NCBI GenBank assembly: GCA_029962745.1
Contig: CM057166.1
Location: 1,412,402-1,476,401, forward strand
DNA from: Echinometra lucunter
Taxonomy: Eukaryota > Echinodermata > Echinoidea > Camarodonta > Echinometridae
Direction: 5' to 3'
DNA: 64,000 nt
The position numbers were made by a program, and so were the translations under genes. The notes beneath the pieces are model-generated. The model was given only the letters and a program-made list of their open reading frames with translations. It did no database searches and was not told the origin of the DNA. Positions 1 through 12,629 of this stretch are shown piece by piece (positions within the stretch are counted from its first letter, which is position 1; each line of letters begins with the position of its first letter).

Positions 1-1023
1 ACACACAGGTTTTTACCTACAATGTACCATCTCTATGCTCCTGTTGCACTATTATCTTTAAAGATTAAAACAAGTTCTGGTTCACTTCATTATAATGTAC
101 ATGTAAAGGAAAATGTTTTAAGGCAAGTGGGAAAGTTTGTTTCAGTAGTACATAAATTTTGGTCTATACCTTGAGGTTCTGAAACCAAAATAAGTAATGA
201 ACTCAATCTTGCTGAAAAATCACATGCACTATACACAGAAATAAGTATATAGGACTACACGTGTGTTTCGGCCAAGCACTCAAGCTTTTCCTTGTCATAT
301 TTTACATACCAGAACATTTGAAGAGCAATCCTGTCCACGGGATATACTTCTATTATACTATTCTTCCAAATTAAATTAAAATAATTAGAAAGTTTATTAA
401 AATCAATTTTTATCCACCTTTCCCAGAATTCAAGCTGCTCTTTAAGCTAAAATAAGAATGGTTTTGCTAAGAATGAGTGCTCTTCTATCACAGACTTGTG
501 AGAATCAGGTCTGGATCTCATTTCATCCTATTATCCATCTCTGGTATCAGACATCTCCATCTAATTCTCATTCTCATCCCCTACTGCCCCCCCCCCACCT
601 TCACCCCCTCCTATTACCCTCTTGAGGTCGCTTATAATTGGAATTCACACCTGATGCACGTTCACACTGCCATTAACTTGCATTAAAGACACAGCTTTCC
701 CCCATGCACAGCCCCTTTATACATTGTCACAACATTACAGTGCTGAAAAAAATCTCCCATGTTTTCTCCATTGCTACTGGGAAGATGGGGACAGTGTTTT
801 TGCAATGTGGATAAAGCATGGCCCAGAATAAACATGGCAATGAAAGAAACCACTGTTTTAACATCTGTGTGTTGAGATGGTCACGTATCCGCTCCAATCC
901 CTGTTTCTGATTTCCACTATCGCTACGTCATCATGCCCCACATGACCCCTGGATGGTGTTTTGGAGCTCAGTGATAAAGTGCGCCAACGTTCAGAGAGTG
1001 TAGACCTTCTTCATGTGAAGGAC

Positions 1024-1024
<1 letters not shown>
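1..1024. other. Non-coding stretch, no gene seen
   Basis: AT-rich DNA with a poly-C run near 588. The longest open frame (477-686) has no recognisable motif and crosses the poly-C run. I see no exon-like segment. Confidence 0.6.
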
Positions 1025-1093
<69 letters not shown>

Positions 1094-1094
1094 T
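1025..1094. repeat. (AT)n microsatellite
   Basis: About 70 bases of nearly pure TA dinucleotide. The open frame across it reads as Ile-Tyr repeats and is not a gene. Sequence on the two sides (968-1022 and about 1245-1305) is weakly similar, as if a short segment had been duplicated around it. Confidence 0.95.
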
Positions 1095-1983
1095 TTAAAC
1101 ATGGCCAAGCCATTGCTTGAAAGACAAAATAATGTAGAGGTGTAAATATAGTCTATCAATATTGTATATTCTAAATTATTCCCAAATCAAGTGTACTTTT
1201 TAACATATTTATACTGAAAGGAAAAGCGTGAATATACTCTGTTTTTAGCTCTGTGACAAAGTGTGCTAAAGCTTTATTAGCGGTGTATAGGACTCCTTCG
1301 TATGCAAACACAGACTCTATTTTGACACAATTCCTTAAGCCTTAAGTAGAGCCTAACTTTGCCAATCTCTGGCTGTGCCAAGGAGCAGATATAGCACAGA
1401 ATCTCCATAGAGCTTATTTAGTCTTGTACATGTAGTTCAGACACTCTAGTACCCTTTTCATAATTAGGGATAAAAACATGCTTAGTCTGTTAGTCAGGAC
1501 TAAGTCCAGAATGAACACTTCTGAGCATCATTCAATCCACTCTTAGAAGTTGGTTAAGTCTAGATTAAGTCCTGACTGTAAATGGATTCGTCATATTTGA
1601 TATTAATGCTATGCTATCTGCACCACTTGATGCAGATATGATATACTATAAGTGGGTTCACTATATACATGTATATGAATGTTCTACAACCCAGAGGTGG
1701 GGGGGGGGGGAGATCAGACAACATGGGATTTTTAGACATACTATGTGTGCAACCATGAAAACAAATTCACAGATTATGCACACTAGCTGAGCACTGTATA
1801 TGAAAGGTACATGTAGCATGATTTCAGATGCACTTTGAGTTGGGATCTGCAGGTCCAGGCTCATAACCCCTTTTAGCAGTGAATATGAAAATGGTATTGT
1901 GTTTCTACTCATTTGGTTTGTACCTGCAAGTTGATGTTACATAAAAAAACTAGATGAATCTTCCACCGCGCGTGGTTGAAATT
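1095..1983. other. Non-coding stretch, no gene seen
   Basis: Nothing coding is supported. Around 1478-1582 there is a short imperfect foldback: AGTCAGGACTAAGTC faces an inverted partner, TTAAGTCCTGACTG. A poly-G run lies near 1700. Confidence 0.5.
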
Positions 1984-2710
1984 TATGCCTCCGCCATTGC
2001 CAGATTGAAAATATATGACACATTCAAGTTGATTTTTTAATTTTCATGTATACAATGACATCTTTGACCTTGACCTTTGACCTTGTGACCCCCAAATCTA
2101 AAGAGACCATTACGAGACATTCCATATGCATACATGAGCCAAGTTTGAAGTTGAGCCGTCACAGAGTTGTTAAGTTATCGCAAGAACAAGCAATTTTCAT
2201 GTCTATAATGACCTCTATGACCTTTGACCTTTAACCTTGAGACCCCAAAATCTAATCAGATCATTGTCCCTCCCATATGCATACATGTGCTAAGTCTGAG
2301 GTTGATCGGTCAAATGGTTGTTGAGTTATGGTGAAAACGAACCAATTCTATGTACATAATGACCTCTATGACCTTTGACCTTTGACCTTGTGACCCCAAA
2401 ATCTAATCAGATCATTGTCCCTCCCATGTGCATACATGAGCCAAATTTGAAGCCAATCTGTCAAATGGTTCTTAAGTTATTGTGAGAACGATCCATTTTT
2501 ATGTGTATTATTACCTCTATGACCTTGACCTTTGACCTTGAGACTCCAAAATCTAATCAGATCATTGCCCCTCCCATATGCATACATGAGCCAAGTTTGA
2601 AGTTGATCTGTCAAACGGTTCTTAAGTTATCGTGAGAGACAGACGGACGGACGGACAGACGACCCGAAAACATAATGCCTCTGGCAACCACCTACGGTGG
2701 GCGGAGGCAT
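1984..2710. mobile_element. Pearl / Helentron-like non-autonomous element
   Basis: The ends are inverted copies of TTATGCCTCCGCC. Between them is a tandem array of about four ~151-bp units (unit starts near 2041, 2192, 2344 and 2494). An (ACGG)n tetranucleotide run follows (about 2641-2656), then a terminal stem (GCCTCTGG ... CGGAGGCAT). A tandem-repeat core, ACGG microsatellite and short terminal stem is the layout described for molluscan pearl elements and Helentron-associated interspersed elements. Each unit contains TGACCTTTGACC, a direct repeat of AGGTCA half-sites spaced by one base. No protein-coding capacity is seen. Confidence 0.7.
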
Positions 2711-4399
2711 AAAAAAAATGGAAAATTAAGGGTCATCTTTGGTCATACATTACAAGCCATCGTACATTACAAGCCTCCTGAGCATTAGATAAAATGATAT
2801 TTCTTCCGTTTTTTTCTTCTTCCAGGTTTCAACCTTTGCTCAGGTGTGTAAAATTTATTATTTGACCCCTTGATTCTTAAGTGACACTAAAAAAAAAAAT
2901 AATTAGTACATTACTGTAAGTAACATTACACTCTGTCATGGAAAAATATTTCCAGGAATATCTCAAAATATCTCACTAGTTATTATGGAATTGCCCATTA
3001 CAAAACAAAAAATAAATATCCTACATTATATACATGTATGGTTAGTTATTTAATGTTGTACAATGAAATGAGAAAATCCTTGCATGAAGCATAACAAGCA
3101 ATCTTCATCCCACAAAAATGATTTCATCACACATCATCATTTCCTTAAAACCGTATTTGATTAAACACAGAAAATCAGAGTTCATTTAAAACAGCCATGG
3201 GATCGCGACCGAAGCGCAGGGGCACAAAATTAATCGACCAGCAATTTGTGTTGGACTGCCAGAGGCAATGATAGCAGGATGCGGGTGCAGAGAGAAAACA
3301 GACAAGCAATCAAGAGGCAGATGTCTTGGAATAGATGATGTTTCAAGTAATACCAACCACGTGCAGCAGAACAAACATGATCAGCCCCCTCCTTGAGGCT
3401 ATTCCTAAATAGTAAACAGGACAATGCATGGGCCCTGCTCAATACAAAATGTCATGAAATATTATTATTATATTGGGGTAAGGATACATACAAAGCAAAA
3501 ACAGATGGTGAGCAAAGACAATCAACACCTCCCCCCCCCCCCCCCCCCCCCCCATCAAACAAAATATTACATCTTTCACAATCATGTAGAGAAGCACTGA
3601 CAGACCATAAAATCTGATCGAGAAGATGATATTCAACATTTGAAATCGCTTCCTCATGAAGTGATCAAATACAAAAGGTATGTACAATCTCTCCACAAAT
3701 ATCAGTAAACACTTTTGTACATCACTAGATGCATATGACATTACCACAGTAATGCATGCCTCACTTCCTTTTCATAAACACAATCTTTACAAACATTAAC
3801 CTTTTTTGTCTTCAATCCACCTTACATGAAAAATATGATATACATGGATTTTATGTGGTAACACTGTAATGCAGAGTTTCTCACAAGAAAGAAAAAAGAT
3901 TAACATTTGCCCTTTTCCTTTGTAATGACAAAAAAAAGAAAGAAAGAAAGACTTGTAAACATGGTGCTACAAAAGTGTTCTTGGCTCCACAAGCCGGGGT
4001 TGGGGTGGGGTGGGAAAAAGCTATCTAAAACCCAATTAAGTTTTAGTCTATTAAATTGCTGTCAGACAGCAGCCAGAGGGCCAAATTATTAGGATTGTAA
4101 TAATTTGTATTATTATTTTGACTCCTTATTGTTATTGTGTACTTCAGTACTATACTGGGTTCTGTTAGGAGGCCCCCCTGTCTCCCCATCCACCCCCCCC
4201 CCTCCTCAATCTGCCACTTGTTGTAAACAAACCTTTGTTTGGCTTTGATAACAAGGATCTGAATTTACAGACTGGCTTCCTTCTTTATATTTCCCCGACA
4301 AACAGCAATCACAATATGATCGAATATTTAGTCATACTAGACAGACTATGAACTTCCTCAATCATCCCTACATGATAAACATACATGTACACATGCAAG
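2711..4399. other. Non-coding stretch with poly-C tract
   Basis: No gene is supported. A 23-base poly-C run occupies 3531-3553, and open frames across it are artefacts of the homopolymer. Short poly-C and G-rich runs also occur near 4189 and 3995. Confidence 0.5.
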
Positions 4400-4405
4400 T
4401 AGGGC

Positions 4406-4660
4406 TATGGTGGCCCTGAAGTACGCTCGACAACAGGTCATGTGCGACGTGAATTTCGCATCCCAGGTCCTGAATTTTGCATCCCGGGTCCTGAACATCG
4501 CATCACGGGTCCTGAATTTCGCATCCCAGGTCCCGAATTTTGCATCCTGGGTCCTGAACTTCGCGTCACGGGTCGCGAATTTTGCGACTGGGGTACAAAG
4601 TTGGCCGCGAAATTCACGTCGCACATGACCTGTTGTCGAGCATACTTCAGGGCCACCATA
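4406..4660. mobile_element. MITE with ~50-bp TIRs and 6-bp target duplication
   Basis: The element begins TATGGTGGCCCTGAAG and ends with the inverted copy. The terminal inverted repeats run about 50 bases with few mismatches. It is flanked by TAGGGC at 4400-4405 and 4661-4666. The interior is a tandem array of ~21-bp units (GCATCCCGGGTCCTGAATTT and variants), which read as 7-residue repeats in all frames and should not be called genes. A second copy lies at 33605-33807. The 6-bp duplication would suit a Dada-type transposase, but no transposase is present, so the superfamily is open. Confidence 0.85.
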
Positions 4661-4739
4661 TAGGGCAGTTCATACAGAAACTTAGACTAATCAAATTTTG
4701 ATCTGCTATCAGAATTTCATTTCTGTGTTGATGTATGTC

Positions 4740-4802
4740 AGTGTGTGAGTGAGAGAGAAGGGGAGAGAGGGAAGGAGAGAGAGAGAAGGAGAGAGAGGAA
4801 GT
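4740..4802. repeat. GA-rich low-complexity tract
   Basis: Purine-rich GAGAGA/GGAGAGAG stretch on the + strand. Confidence 0.8.
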
Positions 4803-5071
4803 GAAACAGATAATCCTGCTAATTACTGAAATATGGGTCACCGTCCTAATTATGCTAAGAAAGTGTTCTGATGGATAACTGTGATCATTTGCTGTGCGCT
4901 CTGTGTTACAAGTGACTGTGAAACCATGGTTTATGAGTTGGATGTTCCATGCAGATCAAACGGACACATAAAAACAAACATCATATTTTCCTCTGCATAT
5001 ATTTGTACAGGTGTACTTTCATGAATTCTTCCTCCAATACAGATATAAATCAACATATCAACAAAGCGTAG

Positions 5072-5624
5072 TTAAAGGCATTGGCTAACTTTGTGAGCAG
5101 CTGATTTTGAAAATTCTCAAACTAAGATGAAACATGTGTATGAGTACTTGTATTTGTACTCAAAAACCCTGAAAGCAACCATAATTTGGAATGAAAAACT
5201 ATTAGTAAGACGCAAAAGCTATTTTATTATTTTTGGTCTCAGAGACAATAAATAAGAGGACTGTTTTGCTCGAGTTAAAAAAACCTGTTTTCTGCCTCCC
5301 TCAGCGTGATACGCCAATACACACAGTACGGTCCGGTGAGCCATGCGCACATGTGCACTCCTTACGTCTAGTCTGTGCAACTGACCCTCATACATTTTTC
5401 AAACATTGGTTCACATTTCTAATATTAATAATAATAATAATAATGATGATAATAATGTATCTTGTTTACCCAGGGTAGCCTCTTAAAAATACTTTCTGTG
5501 GATATTATACTTTGAAACTTTCAGACTGGCATTTTTTTACACTATAACCCTTATGTTGATCCCATTTTCAAGTAGCAAAATGAGTTGTTTTTTTAATTAT
5601 AACAATGTTAACCAATGCCTTTAA
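5072..5624 (+). mobile_element. TTAA MITE family A, copy 1 (Kolobok/T2-like)
   Basis: The ends are TTAAAGGCATTGGCTAAC and its inverted partner (GTTAACCAATGCCTTTAA). TTAA is the probable target duplication. The TTAAAGG terminus resembles T2/Kolobok MITEs known from frogs. Two more copies are at 12086-12629 (inverted) and 18274-18853. Compared with these, this copy carries an extra microsatellite plus SINE-tail insertion at about 5424-5483. Confidence 0.85.
5424..5483 (-). mobile_element. SINE 3' tail inserted in MITE
   Basis: An ATT/ATG microsatellite is followed by CTTGTTTACCCAGGGTAGCC. That is the reverse complement of the GGCTACCCTGGGTAAACAAG-type tail also seen at 42098-42125 and 49432-49455. 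The other two MITE A copies lack it, so it is a later insertion. Confidence 0.65.
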
Positions 5625-8564
5625 TATCTGTTTGTATAAACATTGTAGAGCAAAACAATATATTTACTGCACATTGTCTCCTGAAATAAGGGCTTTGGGC
5701 ATCTTTTAGTAGAAAAGCTCTTTTGTGCCATCACACAGCATTATAACCGTTGTATCATTTGTTACATGACATGATTTTCAGAACCATTGACAATGGAAAG
5801 AAAACAATTTTTCCATCATGTCCCCCACCTTTTGAAATGCTACAAGTACATAATTGGGGCAATTTCATGATTAAGTGGACATCGCCTCAAACTTTATTTT
5901 TGTTCTTTCTCAAATTCAGGTTAATTTGGGGGGGGGGTTAAAATTCATACAGAATTTTTAAATGCTGTATTTTTAAAAGGGGTTTCATACTCACAAAAAA
6001 AAAAGATTTGTTCCAAATGTCTCCTTATAGCAAAATCTGACCCACACAAAAGCATAGATATAAGGGACTACACACAGTTTTTTTAGACTTAGGCAGAAAA
6101 CTATCGCTTCTTTTGTAAAGTTTTGGATAATCTGAATGACATTGTGTCACACCAAATCAAAAGATAATATTCCAAAATAAGTTGCTGAAAAGGTATGAAA
6201 AGAAGAGAGGAATATGTAGTGCTGGACAAACTGTTACATGACTAACTGTAACATGGCTAACAAAGATTTTGGAGTCTGCTTTAAAAAAACAGAGAGGAAT
6301 ACTTTTAAATTTTTGTGGATAAACATTCGTCATCATATTAGAAGTAAAACTGATATGGCTCTAAGTCTGAGGTACAACACAGTAAGGAGGGATTTTATTT
6401 CAAAAACACTGCTTAATTTTTTGTGTCCTTTTTTTGTAATGTTACTAACCATGGTCAAAAGTTCTCATTACAGCTCCAGCATTGTCCAGTTGCTTTTTAT
6501 TTTTTTAAGTAATGTATATCCTAGTGTGGGAGAATATATTGTTTCAAGATTAGGACTTGAAATGAAATGGATATTTATTTTGGTGTATCAAAAGGTATGA
6601 AAATTTGCTTAAATGTAACGTTACTAATCATGGAATTGCCCGTTAGGTCTTTAATAACCTTTTTCACACAATACTGTCTTGTGACTTGGCCCTCACTAAG
6701 TCCACGTGAAATACAGTGTATGGGAAACACAGAGAAGAGCTTCATTTCCTTTTCAACTTCCTGTTCTATATTCATGTTCAATTTCATATTCAAAAGTACT
6801 TGAGGCAGGTATTGGTTCATGTATTGCTACATATCGTAACATGCATATGTCGATGTTCTCTAATAAGTGTCTGTTTGGAAATCCCTTATCAAGAATTTGT
6901 GCTTACGAAAGTAAAAGTAATCCTATCTGCATTCAACGCAAATATTTAGATTGCGTTAGTTAGTACGATGCAGACGATTCTGCGTTTACATGTTGTCCAA
7001 CTGGATCCTTACGACAACAGGATTAAGGAAGTTGGCAACGAGATTGCAGGAGACGGAATCCGAATGGAACGCTTTTCTCCCCCGAATCCGTTTTGATTGA
7101 TGCGTTCCAGAGCTGGGGACGACAAATCGTATTTGTCACTCGACTTGCTCGAGTAGGATATGATGGAGGGAACACGAAGAAGATTTGGATTAGGGTAATG
7201 GAATACACCTAACAGATCCAATTGAAGACATATGAAAGGACAGAACCTGTGATGAGACGAAATGGGTAGTAGCGTATCTAGTAGATCCTCTGGTAAGAGA
7301 GGGGGGGGCACAAGTGCATAAAATCTCTGACAATCAAAACAAGAACTCACATTTTCAATATGCCTTACTTGTATGGACTATTTACTTGTTGCTGGAGACG
7401 CAACTAATGGACATTGGGGGGGGGGGATGGCAGACTGCATAATGCTGGAAGGGGCTGCACCTGCCCCTCCCCCCCCCCCCCCCCCCCCCCCCCCCCCATG
7501 ACCCCTGGATTAGTAGATGATGGTAGAAGAGATACAACATACATTGACTGCACCTCAATGCAGAATCGACGAAAAATTACACATGAGCAGCAAGGAATTT
7601 AGCTCTGAAAAGCTTTAAAAGAGCTCTGGAAACTTAAAATAAGCTTTGCAAACAACCAATAACTCATGTAAAATAAATTGCATTAAAACTTTGGACCTTT
7701 TTTCAAGCCACTTATGTTTGTAGTTCCATATACATTGTAATATGTCTGGTTGAAGTGCTTTTTCACAGTATGTGATTTCCAGAAATATGTAATTAATTCA
7801 TCATCATTTTGATGGTAAAAAACAACATAAATAAGTATAATATACGTAATATATCAAGTTTCTTTCCCGATAGAATACAACATCTTTATCTTTATTGTTG
7901 ATTACTCCGTAATCCTAGGGTATGTTGTGTAAAGGAAGACATTTTCTAGCAGCTGAATTTTTTCTCTTTATGATCCATGCTTACAGAAATCGCCTAGACT
8001 TCTCCTTTAATCAATCTCCTATCATCCACCTCTAACCCTGGCAAAAAAATCTTACGGTTTACAAGATATGCCTACATCTTATTATTCCAATGATATTGCT
8101 TGCGATTGCAAGCATTAGGAGCTGGTAATCCGCTTTTCTCAGTGTACCAATCCGATTTCGCTAAGAGCGAGCAAATGCAACGTGGAGTGGATAAACTACC
8201 TCAGGCCTATGCCAGAAGAGAGTGATCACTAATAAATATACGTCGGGTTCAGTACGTAGAAGTATGACAGATGTAAGCGCTCTAAATTTGTAAAGTAGAG
8301 AAAGATACTTGTATGATATTATTGATGAACATTGTAAAAACAGTTGTTGTTCTAAAGACCTTTTTGATTCTTCCACTCATTCCTGAAGAATTTCCAAATT
8401 AATTTCCAGTGTAAACAGAAGTCACCCCATCATCTCATCAACCTCCTTTTTTTCTGATATTCTCTTGCAATACTGAGCCTGAGATATTTTATGCTAAAAA
8501 CCTTGTCAGATTCGGGATGGCCTTGAAAATAATTCAAGAGTAGATGCCTTGACTACAGTATACA
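5625..8564. other. Non-coding stretch, no gene supported
   Basis: The largest open frames (6238-6600 on +, 7009-7350 on -) have no recognisable domain and no convincing start/splice context. The near-duplicates GTAATGTTACTAACCATGG and GTAACGTTACTAATCATGG (6437 and 6617) suggest an old repeat. A 29-base poly-C run lies at 7469-7497 with a poly-G run shortly before it. Confidence 0.45.
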
Positions 8565-8842
8565 ATACCGTGTTTACACAGTGACTCAGCTCGGGGGTGC
8601 GACACGTGACCCGTGCTCAACATGGCAACTTTATGTCATGTAAACGGGATCAGTGTGACCCGCGAGCTGTGTTGAACACCGCTTTTTTGATCCACCAGAA
8701 TCGCAGGTTTCAATCCGCAAACCGAGTCAGACTCGTCTATTTTTTCGTGTGTAAACAGAAAGCCATGTTGAACCCACTGACCTAGGTCATTGGGCGAACT
8801 CGGCAAGTCATCAAAATTCTACTTCTGTTCGTGATCTTTAAA
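8565..8842 (-). mobile_element. MITE family B, truncated copy
   Basis: This is homologous to one part of the complete element at 19320-19707. It shares the terminus ATACCGTGTTTACACAGTGA and matches (in inverse orientation) through to GTGATC near 8842. The other terminus is missing. Confidence 0.75.
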
Positions 8843-9030
8843 TCATTTAACACTAAACACTAAAATGAGAGCTCGAGCTAAGGTCCATGGAATATATGTG
8901 TTATACCCAAATCAAATCGTGTTCAACGGGTTATATCTTTTAAAATGTTGGGCAATAAATGCTGCATTTTATAACATGCAATGGTAGAACTAGGGAGATC
9001 TAGAGAAATGCAATTGCATTTTATACATGA

Positions 9031-9705
9031 CTGACTGAATCTCCTGTAGAACTGTGGATGAATCTTCTATAGGACTGTGGATGAATCTTCTATATGACTG
9101 TGGATGAATCTTCTATAGGACTGTGGATGAATCTTCTATAGGAACTGTGGATGAATTATCTATAGGACTGTGGATGAATCTTCTGTAGGACTGTGGATGA
9201 ATCATCTACTGGACTGTGGATTAATCTTGTGTAAGACTGTGGATGAATCTTCTATAGGACTGTGGATGAATCTTCTACAGGACTGTGGACGAATCTTCTA
9301 TAGGAACTGTGGATGAATTATCTATAGGTCCTCTGTAGGAGTGTGGATTAATCTTGTGTAAGACTGTGGATGAATCATCTGCAGGACTGTGGATAATTCC
9401 TCTGTAGGAGTGTGGATGAATTATCTGTAGGACTCAGATGAATCTTTTGTAGGACTGTGGATAATTCCTCTGTAGGACTGTGGATCAATCATCTGAAGGA
9501 ATGTGGATTAATCTTTTGTAGGACTGTGGATGAATCATCTGTAGGACTGCGGATAAATCTTTTGTAGGACTGTGGATAAATCTTCTGTAGGACTGTGGAC
9601 GATTCTTTAGGGGGACTGTGGATGAATTTTCTGAAGGACTGGGGATGAGTCTTCTGTAAGACTGTGGATCTAACTGAATCTTCTGTGGGATTCTGATTAA
9701 ATCTT
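9031..9705 (+). repeat. 23-bp minisatellite
   Basis: About 28 tandem copies of a unit close to GGACTGTGGATGAATCTTCT plus three bases. There are point changes and small indels throughout. Divergence is higher at the right end. Open frames here are not genes. Confidence 0.95.
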
Positions 9706-12085
9706 CTTTAGACCAAAACTGATTTATGCTTGCTGTACAAAGTGAATGACTGTGCCAATAACCTCCTTACACTTGAACCATGCTCTACATGGACACATCC
9801 ATATTTTTCTAAGTGAATTTTTTTGTAGAGCATTGGTAATTTTTTCATTTAAAAAAAATTCAAAAGTGTGCATTATGTCTTTCTGGGAGAAGGGTCACAT
9901 TGTTTTGTAGAAATTTGATCTACCCTTAAAACCCCCCTCTTCCAAGTGTCCATCTTTTTCAAACCGGGATTTACAATTCATTCAGTTTGCCATTTTTAAG
10001 ATTAATCTAAATATGATGCTGAAATATTAGGAAACTAAATTTCTGTTATCTTTCCATATCATGTACTTGAGATACAAGAAAATGTTTTGTGTGAACACAA
10101 TCTTGACATACGAAACTGTCAAAGATGTGGTTTATGGGGATCAAGAGTTGGGTTCCCTCTGCAGTGGATCATGACCCCACGGGCTCATCTTACCAGATGC
10201 CACCCCCTCCCCCAAAGACCATCTCCCTGCTCAAAGAAAAAAAATAGAACATTCAAGACAAGGGCAAAGTTTTATTGTCAAGCTCTTTGCCATCCAGAAG
10301 GTATAGAGGGATAATCCTTCATCCATCATCAGGGTATCAGGCTGTACCTGCTGGGGAACACAGACACACGCAAATCTAGTGATAGCTTTACTAATGGTCC
10401 CTCTCACGTTTTATGTATAACAACATGGATTTCAATAGATGGGGCAATGGAGAAATTTCTGGATGTTATGAAGAATGGGTTTTCAAGAGTTTGACTGTTT
10501 GGCATGGATTATTATTGAGGAGTTTCAAATGGAGATGAAAACAAATATGATACATATCACTTGCTCACATGTGGTCCTGATAAATCAATTCACATTCCAT
10601 GAATAAAACCATGTGCAGTAAAACCTGATACTAAAACAACACAAAACTTTACCAAATCATAAAGGACCAACTTTTTCACAACAACTCTTGGAAACTGGGA
10701 AAAAATAGTTATGTACGTGAAGTTTAGCACATTTATCATATCCACTAATACACATGTTTTTTTTGTTTTTTTTGTTTATTCATAATGTTGAAATTTTTTC
10801 ATAAAATTTTGTACAAAAAAAAGTTTTAAGACCATAAATACAGTAAAACAACAATGTGCTCACAAGTAAGTGTCAATTAGTCTCGCATTTGCAGACTACA
10901 TTCTGTGCATTTCAAACAAAGAACTGGAGAGACAGATAAGAAAAGAGCTACATGTAGAGGCCACTATGATTAAAGACTACAGCTCTTCTCTCTATTGAAT
11001 AGCCCATCTTTCTTTCTCTCTCTCTATCTCTCCTGCTCTCTTTTTCTCCCCCGTCTGTCCCCCTCCCCCTTTTATGACTTGAATAACCCGTCTGTCACTT
11101 CTCCAATACTCTTTTTCCTCTATTTGTTTAACATTTACCTTGCCTGTCCCATCTCTCCTTTCTAATTGCCCTGAATAACATTTGATTTTGATAGAACATT
11201 TTCAAGGGACTCTATCAGAGTGTCTCGAGCTTGATATTCAAAGGGTTAAGTCTCCAAACTATCACCAGACTCAGATGAAGTGATGATAACGGGGTGGGGT
11301 GGGTAAAAGCAATAACGGCAGTCCCCAGCTCATGAATGGGTCCTGATTGGAATGAACTTTAACTCACTGGTATGGATCATTAGAACCTTGAGGGATTATA
11401 CTGACATTCAATGCTGTTTGCTATAGAGTGCAAAGTTGAGTTCGCATTTAACCCCCCATTCAGACAAGGGAAACGATATAAGGTTTCCAACAGAAACAAC
11501 ATGCCCATTCCTCTTATATCTTCTGTCCTTAATAAAGAAAACACATTCATGTTTGGATGCTATACTCAATCCTGGGGTGGTACACGTAAATGTAGAATAC
11601 ATTAGGTACTAATAACAGACACCAGATAAAAAAGTAGGAGTTATAAAATCCAACCATCTTTGGAAGCTCATAAGAATGACATGCTATCATTAGATGGGAC
11701 AGAAATAGTAAGATAGTCATTTTTTCTGTATGAATATTTTATCTAATGACATATGCAAAGAAATTATGTACAGCCAAAGAGAGGTTTCAATGCCAATTTG
11801 CAAAGGAAAACTAAGCAAAAAATCAAGATATTTCAGGTTTGAATGTTCACATCAAATGCTACACAACCAATTTTTTTTTTCCAAAATCAGACTGCGGACA
11901 GATAATATAGTGTAAGCTAAACCTCCAAGATATTTCTTTTCACAACATTCCTTGTACACAACTCATTTATGTTTGTACCTGTTTGTAATCTCCTATTAGT
12001 ATACTGTGATCCTCCATATTTTTATTTTGAAAAAAAAAAATGCTAATAAATTTGCATTCTCATGACAAGGCTGTGAGGTGATACA
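9706..12085. other. Non-coding stretch, no gene supported
   Basis: AT-rich with a pyrimidine-rich tract at about 11010-11130. Open frames (10087-10314, 11408-11605) show no family signature, and two at 11408-11605 overlap in opposite strands. Confidence 0.45.
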
Positions 12086-12629
12086 TTAAAAGTAAAAGGC
12101 TAACATTGTGAGAATTCAGAGAATATTTTTAAAATTCTCATTTTGCTCCTTGACAACGGTATAAACACAAGAGTTATAGTTTAAAAATACCAGCCTGAAA
12201 GTTTCAAAGTATAATATTGATGAAAAGTATTCTTAGATATTAAAAATGTAAACCAATGTTTAAAAAAAATATAATGGTCGGTTGCACAGACTGGACATAA
12301 GGAGCATGCATGTGCACTGAGTTCACCTGAACAACATGTATAGTACGGTAGGGTGTGTACGTGTGTGTGTGCAATTCATGTATAAAACAGGGAGAGCGGT
12401 GCAGCCAATGTCTTGTTTTTTAACTGGTGGAAAATGCTCCTCTTATTTATTTGTCTCTGAGACCAAAAATAATAAAACCGTCGTTTGCGTCTTACTAACA
12501 GTCTTTCATTTCAAATTATGGTTGGTTTCAGAGTTTTTTAGTACAAATACATGTTTTCATACACATGTTTCATCTTAGTTCGCGAATTTTTTTAATCAGC
12601 TGCTCACAAAGTTAGCCAATGCCTCTAAC
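12086..12629 (-). mobile_element. TTAA MITE family A, copy 2 (inverted)
   Basis: The left end TTAAAAGTAAAAGGCTAAC is degraded. The right end GTTAGCCAATGCCTCTAAC matches the family terminus. The interior is colinear in reverse with 5072-5624, including the stretch CTCTGAGACCAAAAATAAT. Confidence 0.8.

Noticed and set aside
4358..4663. Four overlapping frames with 7-residue repeats
   Set aside because: The 21-bp tandem units of a MITE keep several frames open on both strands. The inverted ends make the start and stop peptides identical.
7009..7350. 113-codon - strand frame
   Set aside because: No family signature. The region has short inverted words and neighbours poly-G/poly-C runs.
9031..9705. 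CRISPR-like array
   Set aside because: The 23-bp units are directly contiguous with no unique spacers. It is a minisatellite in eukaryotic DNA.
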